This document shows, one piece after another, positions 1 to 7,540 of a DNA stretch of 64,000 nucleotides (within the stretch, counting starts at the first letter, position 1; each line of letters opens with the position of its first letter). The notes below the pieces were generated by a model that did not search any database, was not told where the DNA came from, and was given only the letters and a program-made list of their open reading frames with translations. Source of the stretch: Paralysiella testudinis. Its GTDB lineage: Bacteria; Pseudomonadota; Gammaproteobacteria; Burkholderiales; Neisseriaceae. The DNA is taken from assembly GCF_016894345.1 (NCBI RefSeq), contig NZ_CP069798.1, positions 801,385 through 865,384 on the forward strand. The letters are read 5' to 3'. Position numbers and translations under genes: made by a program.

Positions 1-1086
1 TTGTCTAAAAAATTCGGTGGCGCGGCCAAAGCCTACGACCAAATCGACAATGCCCCGGAAGAAAAAGCCCGCGGCATCACCATCAACACCTCACACGTTG
101 AATACGAAACCGAAGGCCGCCACTACGCCCACGTAGACTGCCCGGGTCACGCCGACTATGTGAAAAACATGATTACCGGTGCTGCCCAAATGGACGGCGC
201 CATCTTGGTATGCTCTGCCGCCGACGGCCCCATGCCGCAAACCCGCGAACACATCCTGTTGGCTCGCCAAGTAGGCGTACCCTACATCCTCGTGTTCATG
301 AACAAATGCGACATGGTTGACGACGAAGAACTGTTGGAACTGGTTGAAATGGAAATCCGCGACCTGCTCTCCAGCTACGACTTCCCCGGCGACGACGTAC
401 CCATCATCAAAGGCTCTGCTCTGAAAGCCCTGGAAGGCGACAGCAGCGACATCGGCGAAACCGCCATCTTCGCCCTGGCCGACGCATTGGACAGCTACAT
501 CCCCACGCCCGAGCGTGCCGTAGACAAACCCTTCCTGCTGCCGATTGAAGACGTATTCTCTATTTCCGGCCGTGGTACCGTAGTAACCGGTCGTGTAGAG
601 CGCGGTATCGTTAACGTGGGCGACGAGATTGAAATCGTAGGCCTGAAGCCCACCCAAAAAACCACCTGTACCGGCGTGGAAATGTTCCGCAAATTGCTGG
701 ATCAAGGCCAAGCAGGCGACAACGTAGGCGTATTGTTGCGCGGCACCAAACGTGAAGACGTAGAGCGTGGCCAAGTATTGGCCAAGCCCGGCTCTATCAC
801 CCCGCACACCAAGTTTAAAGCCGAAGTGTACGTATTGAGCAAAGAAGAGGGTGGCCGTCATACCCCGTTCTTCGCCAACTACCGTCCGCAATTCTACTTC
901 CGCACCACCGACGTGACCGGCGCAGTAAGCCTGAACGAAGGCGTGGAAATGGTAATGCCGGGTGAAAACGTGGCCATCACTGTAGAACTGATTGCCCCGA
1001 TTGCCATGGAAGAAGGCCTGCGTTTCGCGATTCGCGAAGGTGGCCGTACCGTGGGTGCTGGTGTGGTTTCTACCGTAATTGCTTAA
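1..1086 (+). CDS. tuf: Elongation factor Tu, 5' truncated by window edge
   Basis: EF-Tu is the GTPase that delivers aminoacyl-tRNA to the ribosome. The window opens inside the gene: by comparison with E. coli EF-Tu about 35 residues are missing, including the P-loop GHVDHGKT. Still visible are the switch I segment RGITI (local residues 24-28), DCPGH (46-50), NKCD (101-104) and the SALK motif, followed by domains 2 and 3 to the end GVVSTVIA. Inferred full length is about 396 residues, normal for the family. The first in-frame codon, TTG, is an internal leucine and not a start. rpsJ follows after 19 bp, so the two are probably co-transcribed, as at the end of the str operon. Confidence 0.97.
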   Translation: MSKKFGGAAKAYDQIDNAPEEKARGITINTSHVEYETEGRHYAHVDCPGHADYVKNMITGAAQMDGAILVCSAADGPMPQTREHILLARQVGVPYILVFMNKCDMVDDEELLELVEMEIRDLLSSYDFPGDDVPIIKGSALKALEGDSSDIGETAIFALADALDSYIPTPERAVDKPFLLPIEDVFSISGRGTVVTGRVERGIVNVGDEIEIVGLKPTQKTTCTGVEMFRKLLDQGQAGDNVGVLLRGTKREDVERGQVLAKPGSITPHTKFKAEVYVLSKEEGGRHTPFFANYRPQFYFRTTDVTGAVSLNEGVEMVMPGENVAITVELIAPIAMEEGLRFAIREGGRTVGAGVVSTVIA

Positions 1087-1105
1087 TTCAGAAGGTAAAT
1101 AAAAA

Positions 1106-1417
1106 ATGGCTAGCCAAAAAATCCGTATCCGTCTGAAAGCTTATGATTACGCTTTGATTGATCACTCCGCCCAAGAAATCGTCGAAACCGCCAAGCGCAC
1201 CGGCGCCGTGGTGAAAGGCCCGATTCCCTTGCCCACCAAAATCGAGCGTTTCAACATCCTGCGCTCACCGCACGTGAACAAAACCTCACGTGAACAGCTG
1301 GAAATCCGCACCCACCTGCGCTTGATGGACATTGTCGATTGGACCGACAAAACCACCGACGCGCTGATGAAACTGGATTTGCCCGCCGGTGTGGACGTGG
1401 AAATCAAAGTACAATAA
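1106..1417 (+). CDS. rpsJ: 30S ribosomal protein S10
   Basis: S10 is part of the head of the 30S subunit and, with NusB, takes part in antitermination. The 103-residue product begins [15 protein letters not shown] and contains the conserved GPIPLPTK and [11 protein letters not shown] segments. A ribosome-binding site AGAAGG lies about 11 bases before ATG 1106. It follows tuf closely. Unusually, a DUS and a strong intrinsic terminator come directly after it, and the next gene is an unrelated aminotransferase on the other strand. In most bacteria rpsJ is followed by rplC and the rest of the S10 operon. Confidence 0.98.
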   Translation: MASQKIRIRLKAYDYALIDHSAQEIVETAKRTGAVVKGPIPLPTKIERFNILRSPHVNKTSREQLEIRTHLRLMDIVDWTDKTTDALMKLDLPAGVDVEIKVQ

Positions 1418-1437
1418 TTCAGGCTACCTGAAAACCA

Positions 1438-1472
1438 AACGGACAAGCTTTGCGGCTTGTCCGTTTTTTTTT
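1438..1472 (+). terminator. Intrinsic terminator after rpsJ
   Basis: Stem GGACAAGC (1441-1448) pairs with GCTTGTCC (1455-1462), extended by AAC/GTT, with a 6-base loop and a run of T. It would end tuf-rpsJ transcripts. Confidence 0.9.
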
Positions 1473-1557
1473 ATGGGTACTGGCAGGTTTCAGGCAGCCT
1501 ATAGCAAAGAAAATCAATAAATCATACAAGACGACAAGTTGAGCCAACGCGGTAGGA

Positions 1558-2766
1558 TTATTGAGTTTCTTTGCTATGTTGCGGCAATTGCGCCGCATAC
1601 TCGGCCATGGCCGCGGCCAAGCGTTGCACGCCGGTGTGGATGGTGGCGACGTCTACGGTGCAATAGCTCATGCGAAGGTGATGGCGCTGGCTGGCATCGG
1701 CAAAAAACGGCTCACCCGGCACAAAGGCCACGCCGTGGCGTACGGCAATGTGGAACAAGTCGGTGGCCGACCAGTGTTTAGGCAGCGTGAGCCACAAGAA
1801 CATGCCGCCTTCCGGTGTGGTGTGGGCAATGCCGGGTGGCAGATGTTGCTGCAATGCCGCCACCATGGCTTGTTGCTGCTGTTGGTAGGCGTGGGAAATC
1901 TGGCTGATGTGCTCATCTAAATTATTGTCTTGCAGGTATTGGTAGAGCACGCGCTGGCTGAAGTAGCCGCTGTGTAGGTCGGCGGCCTGTTTGGCCACTG
2001 CCAATTGCGCTAATACCGGTGCCGGGGCAACCATCCAGCCCAAGCGCATACCGGGAGCGCAAACTTTGGAAAACGAGCCCAACATCACCACCTGCTCCGG
2101 TGCCAAGGCGGCCACCGGCGGCAGGCTGCTGCCGCTAAAGCGCAAGGCACCGTAGGGGTCGTCTTCAATCATCAGTTGCTGTTCTTGTTGCAGCATGGTG
2201 GCCAGCTGCTGGCGGGTGGTGGCGCTGTAGCTTAAGCCGGTGGGGTTTTGGAAGTTGGGGATGCCGTAGAAAAAGCGGCATTGGTGTTGCCGCATCACCG
2301 CTTGCAGCTCGGCCACGTCAATACCATCGGTGCTGAGGGTGGCGCTGTGAAATTGCGGACGGAACAGGCGGAAAGCTTGGATGGCGCCCAGATAGCTGGG
2401 GTTTTCCAAGGCCACGGCATCGCCGGGATTGAGGAAAACCTTGCCCAGCAAATCCAGTGCCTGTTGCGAGCCGTTGGTGATCAATACTTGCTCCGGCGCC
2501 ACATTCATGCCGTGGCGGGCATAGCGCTCGGCAATCCAAGCACGCAAGGGGGCGTGGCCTTCGGTGGTGCTGTATTGGAGGGTGTTGCGGCCATCGCGGC
2601 TGAGCACGTGTTCGGCGGCATGGCGGATGGCATCCACCGGAAACAGGGCGCTGTTGGGCAGGCCGCCGGCAAAGGAGATGATGTTGTCACTCTGGGTGAG
2701 CTTGAGAATTTCGCGGATAAACGATTTGGGCGTGTTGGCAATGGCGTCGGAAAAGCGGTAATCCAT
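1558..2766 (-). CDS. PLP-dependent class I/II aminotransferase (2-aminoadipate/LysN-like)
   Basis: This is a fold-type I aminotransferase of 402 residues, of the kind related to the catalytic half of MocR regulators and to LysN 2-aminoadipate aminotransferase, but without an N-terminal DNA-binding domain. Visible PLP-site motifs are FQNPTG (N about 174), EDDPYGALRF (Asp about 202) and SFSK with the Schiff-base lysine at 234, followed by APGMRLGW with the usual arginine. Substrate cannot be read from the sequence; an amino acid with a long or aromatic side chain is usual in the family. It lies 9 bp downstream of a GNAT acetyltransferase gene and is probably translated from the same mRNA. Confidence 0.88.
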   Translation of the reverse strand: MDYRFSDAIANTPKSFIREILKLTQSDNIISFAGGLPNSALFPVDAIRHAAEHVLSRDGRNTLQYSTTEGHAPLRAWIAERYARHGMNVAPEQVLITNGSQQALDLLGKVFLNPGDAVALENPSYLGAIQAFRLFRPQFHSATLSTDGIDVAELQAVMRQHQCRFFYGIPNFQNPTGLSYSATTRQQLATMLQQEQQLMIEDDPYGALRFSGSSLPPVAALAPEQVVMLGSFSKVCAPGMRLGWMVAPAPVLAQLAVAKQAADLHSGYFSQRVLYQYLQDNNLDEHISQISHAYQQQQQAMVAALQQHLPPGIAHTTPEGGMFLWLTLPKHWSATDLFHIAVRHGVAFVPGEPFFADASQRHHLRMSYCTVDVATIHTGVQRLAAAMAEYAAQLPQHSKETQ

Positions 2767-2775
2767 AATAAGCTC

Positions 2776-3231
2776 TTAAAGTTTTTTAGAAAAATGAAAA
2801 CAATCGGCCACATAGTCGTGGCTGTAGTAAAACTTGTGCGCACGGGTGCGGAAGGTGCCGGAATCAAGCGATAAATAATGACAGCCGTTGCTGCGCGCGA
2901 TATGCTCGCACTGCAATAAAATTTGGCTGCCCAGATGCCGGCCGCGCTGATTTTCGTCGACCACCAAATCCTCCAGAAAAAACAATTTGTGCTGATAGGT
3001 GTTGTGGTGCATACGGTACAAAGCAAGGCCGATGGCTTGGTGATCGGTGTATTGCACCACCAGCAAGCGGGCATGGTCGGCCAACACCCGTTGCATTTGT
3101 GTCAAATAGGCATCGAAATCCTGAAAATGCGGACGCAGGCTTTGGTGTAAGGGAAAAACGGCTTCCATCAGGCCGGCGTGTTGTTGCAAGGCGTCGGCGC
3201 TGTCGATGCTGGTGTAAATCAGAGTATGCAT
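2776..3231 (-). CDS. GNAT family N-acetyltransferase
   Basis: The 151-residue protein has the GNAT acetyl-CoA-binding motif A in EDLVVDENQRGRHLGSQIL (about residues 87-105), preceded by the beta-strand LFFLEDLVV and followed by the helix and the C-terminal FYYSHDYVADCFHF segment seen in small acetyltransferases. The acceptor is unknown. Closest in appearance are diamine or general small-molecule acetyltransferases. It is the first gene of a probable two-gene operon with the aminotransferase, 9 bp downstream. Confidence 0.85.
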   Translation of the reverse strand: MHTLIYTSIDSADALQQHAGLMEAVFPLHQSLRPHFQDFDAYLTQMQRVLADHARLLVVQYTDHQAIGLALYRMHHNTYQHKLFFLEDLVVDENQRGRHLGSQILLQCEHIARSNGCHYLSLDSGTFRTRAHKFYYSHDYVADCFHFSKKL

Positions 3232-3250
3232 GGTATGGGTTCGCAGTAGG

Positions 3251-3277
3251 GGCTGCCTGAAAATGTTTCAGGCAGCC
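3251..3277. repeat. Inverted DUS pair between divergent genes
   Basis: GGCTGCCTGAAA and TTTCAGGCAGCC form a 12-bp stem with a 3-base loop. It lies in the gap between two divergently oriented genes, where a terminator is not needed for either, so it may be only an uptake signal or a leader hairpin. Confidence 0.7.
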
Positions 3278-3323
3278 TGTTATTTAACCAGCAACATCAT
3301 AAACAGGCGGCAAGGGAGAAGCA

Positions 3324-4337
3324 ATGGCGGTGAAACAATTTTTGGCGGCGCGCAATATTGAATTCAGTGTGCGCCGCTACGGGGTGGATGCGCTGAACTT
3401 TATGGCGCTGGGCTTGTTCAGCTCGCTGATTGTGGGGCTGATTCTGAAAACCATCGGCACTTGGGCGGATTTGCCGTGGCTGGTGGCGGTGGGCACGCAG
3501 GCGCAAGGGGTGATGGGCGCGGCGATTGGCGTGGGCGTGGCCTATGCCTTAAAAGCCCCGCCGTTGGTGCTCTTGGCCAGCGTGGCCACCGGCACCGCCG
3601 GCGCGGCACTGGGCGGGCCGGTGGGCTGTTTTATTGCCGCGGCAGTGGGTGCGGAATGCGGCAAGCTGGTGAGCAAAACCACGCCGGTAGACATTATCGT
3701 CACCCCGGCAGTAACGCTGATGGCGGGGGTGGCGGTGGCGCAATTTATCGGCCCGGCCATTGCGGCGATGATGACCGAAATCGGCGCACTGATTATGTGG
3801 GCGGTGGAGTTGCAGCCTTTGCTGATGGGGATGGTGGTGGCGGTGTTGATGGGCATTATCCTTACCTTGCCGATTTCCAGCGCGGCGATTGCCATTGCCC
3901 TATCGCTCAGCGGCTTGGCGGCGGGTGCGGCCACGGTGGGCTGTTGTGCGCAGATGGTGGGCTTTGCGGTGATGAGCTTTAAAGAAAACCGTTGGGCCGG
4001 GCTGCTCAGCCAAGGCTTGGGCACCAGCATGCTGCAAATGCCCAATATTGTCAAAAACCCAAAAATTTGGATTCCGCCGATTGTGGCCAGCGCAGTGTTG
4101 GGCCCGGTGGCCACGCTGGGCTTTAAAATGAGCAATATTCCTTCGGGCGCGGGCATGGGCACCAGTGGCCTGGTGGGGCAGGTGGGCACCATCAATGCTA
4201 TGGGCAACGCGCCTTCGGTGTGGCTGGCCATCGGCCTGTTGCATTTTGTGCTGCCGGCGCTGATTACCTTGGCGGTGGCGATGCTGTTGCGCAAAAAAGG
4301 CTGGATTAAAGAGGGTGATTTAAAGCTGGATGTGTGA
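3324..4337 (+). CDS. PTS sugar transporter subunit IIC-like membrane protein (PTS_EIIC_2 family)
   Basis: This 337-residue, very hydrophobic protein has about eight to ten membrane segments and many Gly/Ala pairs. The C-terminal MSNIPSGAGMGTSGLVGQ stretch is typical of the PTS_EIIC_2 family, stand-alone IIC-like membrane proteins often annotated as predicted regulators or transporters. The start ATG 3324 has GGGAGAAG a few bases upstream. No EIIA, EIIB, HPr or EI gene is nearby, so phosphotransferase-coupled transport is not supported by context. It could be a facilitator of a small solute; the substrate is unknown. Confidence 0.8.
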   Translation: MAVKQFLAARNIEFSVRRYGVDALNFMALGLFSSLIVGLILKTIGTWADLPWLVAVGTQAQGVMGAAIGVGVAYALKAPPLVLLASVATGTAGAALGGPVGCFIAAAVGAECGKLVSKTTPVDIIVTPAVTLMAGVAVAQFIGPAIAAMMTEIGALIMWAVELQPLLMGMVVAVLMGIILTLPISSAAIAIALSLSGLAAGAATVGCCAQMVGFAVMSFKENRWAGLLSQGLGTSMLQMPNIVKNPKIWIPPIVASAVLGPVATLGFKMSNIPSGAGMGTSGLVGQVGTINAMGNAPSVWLAIGLLHFVLPALITLAVAMLLRKKGWIKEGDLKLDV

Positions 4338-4476
4338 GGTTGCGTTTGCTTTGCTGCCAATGGGTGTGTAGGATGGGTGCGTGGGCACGGAACGGAATTA
4401 GGTGCAGCCGTGTCCCATTTGGGTATTATGCCAATACATCACACATTCATCATTAATATTAATAAGGAGCACCTCT

Positions 4477-4635
4477 ATGCTGCATTACGCCGTGATCTTT
4501 TTTATCATCGCCATTATTGCCGCCGTATTGGGTTTTGGTGGCATTGCCGGTGCAGCCACCGGTATTGCCAAAATTCTGTTTATTGTGTTTTTGATTATGG
4601 CGGTGTTGTCGTTCTTGTTCGGACGCAAACGCTAG
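4477..4635 (+). CDS. DUF1328 (YtjA) small membrane protein
   Basis: A 52-residue protein with two hydrophobic segments (about residues 4-21 and 28-46), Gly-rich turn [14 protein letters not shown] and a basic end FGRKR. This pattern matches the DUF1328/YtjA family of small inner-membrane proteins of unknown function, often stress-linked in other bacteria. The start at 4477 is supported by AAGGAG about 8 bases upstream. A longer in-frame start at 4402 has no such site. It stands alone and is followed by its own terminator. Confidence 0.85.
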   Translation: MLHYAVIFFIIAIIAAVLGFGGIAGAATGIAKILFIVFLIMAVLSFLFGRKR

Positions 4636-4650
4636 CCGTTGATAAAACCG

Positions 4651-4684
4651 CAAAACCACCGCTGAGGCGGTGGTTTTGTTTTTC
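4651..4684 (+). terminator. Intrinsic terminator after the DUF1328 gene
   Basis: CAAAACCACCGC (4651-4662) pairs with GCGGTGGTTTTG (4667-4678) around a 4-base loop, followed by T-rich sequence and a DUS. Confidence 0.88.
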
Positions 4685-4731
4685 AGGCAGCCTTGATAAA
4701 TGGATACGCAACCTTTGTTGCTGCTTATATT

Positions 4732-4835
4732 ATACCAATTCTACAAAATAACCTAACTGCGTTGGCTCGCCTTGCCGTACTACTTGTACTGTCTTCTGCT
4801 CGCCGCCTTGTTATATTATTTTGTAGAATTGGTAT
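4732..4835. mobile_element. CREE-like element A (104 bp)
   Basis: Terminal inverted repeats ATACCAATTCTACAAAATAA and its complement bound a 104-bp unit. The middle carries the Correia core in reverse orientation (ACTGCGTTGGCTCGCCTTG ... GCTCGCCGCCTTGTTAT). The stop codon of the gene on the right overlaps its last base. See the findings for the family. Confidence 0.85.
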
Positions 4836-5137
4836 TATAAATCTATCCACGATAAGCCCAGTTGATGCATGCGCCTAATCTTGGCTTGAATGCGAGCCGT
4901 TTCATCAGGGCATTGTTCCCGTAAAATCATATCTGCTTGTTCGTGGGTCAATTCTCCGCGAATGCGCTCCATAACAACCACTTTACCAAATTCGTCCGGC
5001 TCCGCATTTTCAAGAGCGCAACTGGCAACAATCTGAATAAAACTTTTTTTGCGCCGGGCAATTTCTTCTGCCGTAAAGTTGACCACTTTAGGCCGCTCAA
5101 ACTCCACTAGCAGTGCTGCTTTGTCAATTGTTTTCAT
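4835..5137 (-). CDS. Small protein resembling VbhA-type antitoxins
   Basis: The product is 100 residues from ATG 5137 (MKTIDKAALL), preferred over ATG 5152 because GAGG precedes it at a suitable distance. The central part reads EEIARRKK ... SCALENAEPDEF ... RGELTHEQADMIL, which resembles the short antitoxin VbhA fold (a basic helix, then a 'xEPD' turn, then RGE plus helix). That family normally neutralises a Fic toxin, but no fic gene is adjacent. The assignment is by eye only. A plain hypothetical protein is the alternative. Its end touches a CREE-like element. Confidence 0.6.
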   Translation of the reverse strand: MKTIDKAALLVEFERPKVVNFTAEEIARRKKSFIQIVASCALENAEPDEFGKVVVMERIRGELTHEQADMILREQCPDETARIQAKIRRMHQLGLSWIDL

Positions 5138-5257
5138 TGATATAAACCTCATTTCAGGCAGCCTGATACGCTTCTATATGCAGTATTAGGGATAAAGTTT
5201 ACCTTGTGTAAATCATCAACCGTTTGCAGATATATCCGGATTAAGCAGAGTGTGTCT

Positions 5258-6490
5258 TCAATCCGCCAAACAAGCCTGCTCGCCTGCCAACAGCTGTGCC
5301 ACGGTTTCGCGTTCGCGGATTAGGCGGTGTTGATGGCCGTGCACCAACACTTCGGCGGCGCGCGGGCGGGTGTTGTAGTTGCTGGCCATGCTGGCGGTGT
5401 AGGCACCGGCGCTGTGGATGGCCAGCAAATCGCCCGGTTCCACCGCCAAGGTGCGTGCTTTGCCCAGAAAATCGCCGGTTTCGCAAATGGGGCCAACCAC
5501 ATCGGCGCAAATCGGCGCAATGGCTTTTTGCTGCACGGGCTCAATGCGGTGGTGGGCATCGTATAAAGAAGGCCGCAGCAAGTCGTTCATGGCGGCATCC
5601 ACAATCACAAAGTCTTTTTCTTCGCCGTGTTTGATGAATTCCACTTGGGTGAGCAGCAGCCCGGCATTGCCCACTAAGCTGCGCCCCGGTTCCAGCATCA
5701 GCTTCAGTTTCCGCCCGGCCAGGCGCTCGGCCACGGCTTGGGCGTAGGCGGCCAAATCGGGCACCTCTTCGTTGTCGTACACAATGCCCACGCCGCCGCC
5801 GATGTCGATGTGTTGCAAGGCAATGCCTTGGGCGGCCAGCGTGTCTACCAGCACCAGCAGGCGCTCCAGTGCTTCCACCAGTGGGCTTAAATTGGTGAGC
5901 TGCGAGCCGATATGGCAGTCGATGCCGGTGATGCGCAAGTGCGGCAGGCTGGCGGCGTGTTGGTAGGCGGCCAGTGCATCGGCAAAGGCAATGCCGAATT
6001 TATTGGCTTTCAGGCCGGTGGAAATATACGGGTGGGTTTGTGCGTCCACATCGGGGTTGATGCGCAGCGAAATGGGCGCGGTTTTGCCCAAGCGCGCGGC
6101 CACCGCATTGATGCGGTCTAGCTCAGGCAGTGACTCCACATTAAAGCACAGCACGCCTTGTTGCAGCGCGTATTCGATTTCGGCCACGCTTTTGCCCACG
6201 CCGGAAAAAATCGTTTTCGCCGCGCTGCCGCCTGCGGCCAACACCCGTGCCAGCTCACCGCCGGACACAATATCAAAGCCGCAGCCCAAGCGGGCGAAAT
6301 GGCGCAAAATGCTCAAATTGCCGTTGGCCTTCACTGCATAGCAAATCAGTGGATTTAGCGCCGCAAAGGCGTGTTGGTAGTGGCCGAGGGCATCGGTGAG
6401 CGCTTGGGTGCTGTAAACATACAGCGGCGTGCCGTAGGCAGCGGCCAAATCAGGCAGCGGCACCTGTTCGCAGTGTAGGGTATCAGTCAT
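5258..6490 (-). CDS. lysA: Diaminopimelate decarboxylase
   Basis: LysA converts meso-diaminopimelate to L-lysine, the last step of lysine synthesis, using PLP. The 410-residue product has the Schiff-base lysine in YAVKANGN (Lys54), the DIVSGGEL segment, HIGSQL, the phosphate-binding DIGGGVGI, EPGRSLV, and the CETGDF signature that supplies a residue to the neighbouring active site in the dimer. ATG 6490 overlaps the end of lptM by 8 bases, which suggests translational coupling. The same lptM-lysA order opposite cyaY is common in Neisseria and gammaproteobacteria. Confidence 0.97.
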   Translation of the reverse strand: MTDTLHCEQVPLPDLAAAYGTPLYVYSTQALTDALGHYQHAFAALNPLICYAVKANGNLSILRHFARLGCGFDIVSGGELARVLAAGGSAAKTIFSGVGKSVAEIEYALQQGVLCFNVESLPELDRINAVAARLGKTAPISLRINPDVDAQTHPYISTGLKANKFGIAFADALAAYQHAASLPHLRITGIDCHIGSQLTNLSPLVEALERLLVLVDTLAAQGIALQHIDIGGGVGIVYDNEEVPDLAAYAQAVAERLAGRKLKLMLEPGRSLVGNAGLLLTQVEFIKHGEEKDFVIVDAAMNDLLRPSLYDAHHRIEPVQQKAIAPICADVVGPICETGDFLGKARTLAVEPGDLLAIHSAGAYTASMASNYNTRPRAAEVLVHGHQHRLIRERETVAQLLAGEQACLAD

Positions 6491-6662
6491 GTCGGGGCTG
6501 GTTTTGCGGTTGGATGGGCTGGTTTGGCAGGCCGGTTTGTAGGCCGGTTTGTACCACGCCGAACTGGGCTTTGTCGTCTTGTTTGGGCAGATACAAATCG
6601 CCTTTGTAGCCACAGGCGGCCAAAAGCAAGGCGGTGCACAGCAATAGGGGTAATCGGGACAT
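6483..6662 (-). CDS. lptM: LPS translocon maturation chaperone/LptM-like lipoprotein
   Basis: A 59-residue lipoprotein: MSRLPLLLCTALLLAAC gives a signal peptide with lipobox LAAC (Cys17), then GYKGDLYLP, the hallmark of the LptM (YifL) family, and a Gln/Pro-rich tail. In E. coli LptM helps LptD reach its native disulfide state. Location upstream of and overlapping lysA matches the usual context. A longer reading frame reaches back to 6983, but the start at 6662 is set by the signal peptide. Confidence 0.88.
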   Translation of the reverse strand: MSRLPLLLCTALLLAACGYKGDLYLPKQDDKAQFGVVQTGLQTGLPNQPIQPQNQPRHD

Positions 6663-6716
6663 GGGGGTTCCATAATAAAAAGGCTGCCTGAAAGCATACC
6701 TAACGGCGTTAAGCCA

Positions 6717-6743
6717 AGTTTGGCCGTTATTATAGGCCAAACT
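6717..6743. promoter_or_regulatory. Perfect inverted repeat in the lptM/cyaY divergent promoter region
   Basis: AGTTTGGCC (6717-6725) and GGCCAAACT (6735-6743) are perfect complements separated by 9 bases, GTTATTATA. It lies between two divergent starts, where an operator would be expected. No regulator can be named. Confidence 0.45.
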
Positions 6744-6792
6744 ATGGCAAAATAGCGCCCTACAAACAAAAAATGCGGCGGCACACAAAACC

Positions 6793-7125
6793 ATGATGAC
6801 CGAAAGTGAATTTTTACAGTTTTCCGACGATTTATTTGCCCGCATCGAAGACGAAATCGATGCCGGCGGCTGGGATTTAGACTGCCAAAGCGGCGGCAAT
6901 GTGCTCACCATCGAGGCCGACAGCGGCGAGCAGGTGATTGTAAACCGCCACACGCCCAACCAAGAGCTGTGGATTGCCGCCAAAAGCGGCGGCTTTCATT
7001 TTGGCCGTCAAAACGGCCAGTGGCTGGCCACGCGCGACGGCAGCGAGTTTATCGCGGTGTTAAATCAGGTATTGTCGACAGCGTGCGGTGAGACGGTGGT
7101 GATTAAGCCTTTGGCGGCTGAATAG
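6793..7125 (+). CDS. cyaY: Iron donor protein CyaY (frataxin)
   Basis: Frataxin binds iron and modulates IscS during Fe-S cluster assembly. The 110-residue protein has the acidic first helix [17 protein letters not shown], the central sheet with [18 protein letters not shown] and the conserved [14 protein letters not shown] segment. ATG 6796 is an alternative start directly after 6793. It is divergent from lptM-lysA. Confidence 0.95.
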   Translation: MMTESEFLQFSDDLFARIEDEIDAGGWDLDCQSGGNVLTIEADSGEQVIVNRHTPNQELWIAAKSGGFHFGRQNGQWLATRDGSEFIAVLNQVLSTACGETVVIKPLAAE

Positions 7126-7171
7126 GCCGGATTGAAAAATCTGGCCTGTAACGGCACAAAAACGGTGATGC

Positions 7172-7212
7172 AAAATAAGGCTGCCTGAAGTTGTTTCAGG
7201 CAGCCTTATTTT
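7172..7212 (+). terminator. DUS-pair terminator after cyaY
   Basis: AAAATAAGGCTGCCTGAA pairs with TTCAGGCAGCCTTATTTT in a perfect 18-bp stem with a short loop. The arms contain two DUS in opposite orientation, and the A/T flanks make it work in both directions. Confidence 0.88.
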
Positions 7213-7221
7213 GCCATGCCC

Positions 7222-7500
7222 TTTAAGCTTAAGCGGCAAAATCGTGTTGATGGATTTCAATCGCCGAGTTGCTGCCGGGCAAGGGGTGCAGGTAAGCATT
7301 GGTTGGCTTGTGCTGTTTTATTCGTAAATCGCCAAAAAGGTGTGCTTGCGCAAGCATACCCATGCTTTGTGTAGGTTGACGGTATTGATCGGCACATCGC
7401 CGATGTCATCAGAAGCAATGTCTGCCGAATGCTGCCTGAAAAGCAGCAAGGAATCCGGCCGCAGTTGGGCAAGATGCGGCAGGATTTGCTAACATAGCAG
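7222..7500 (-). pseudogene. Decayed coding remnant of unknown identity
   Basis: No intact gene fits this 415-bp gap. On the minus strand an open stretch without a start reads ...ILPHLAQLRPDSLLLF ... DDIGDVPINTVNLHKAW and stops at about 7321. Shortly after, a shifted frame reads NAYLHPLPGSNSAIEIHQ and stops at 7229-7231. The pieces look protein-like and fit a frameshifted gene end, but I do not recognise the family. Chance open frames are the alternative. Confidence 0.3.
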
Positions 7501-7540
7501 CCGTTCTGCCGCAAGCAGTGGCCATGCCGGGAAAGTTTTT

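Noticed and set aside
91..891. 266-residue open frame antisense to tuf
   Set aside because: A shadow of high-GC codon use in a highly conserved gene; the reverse frame shows no family features.
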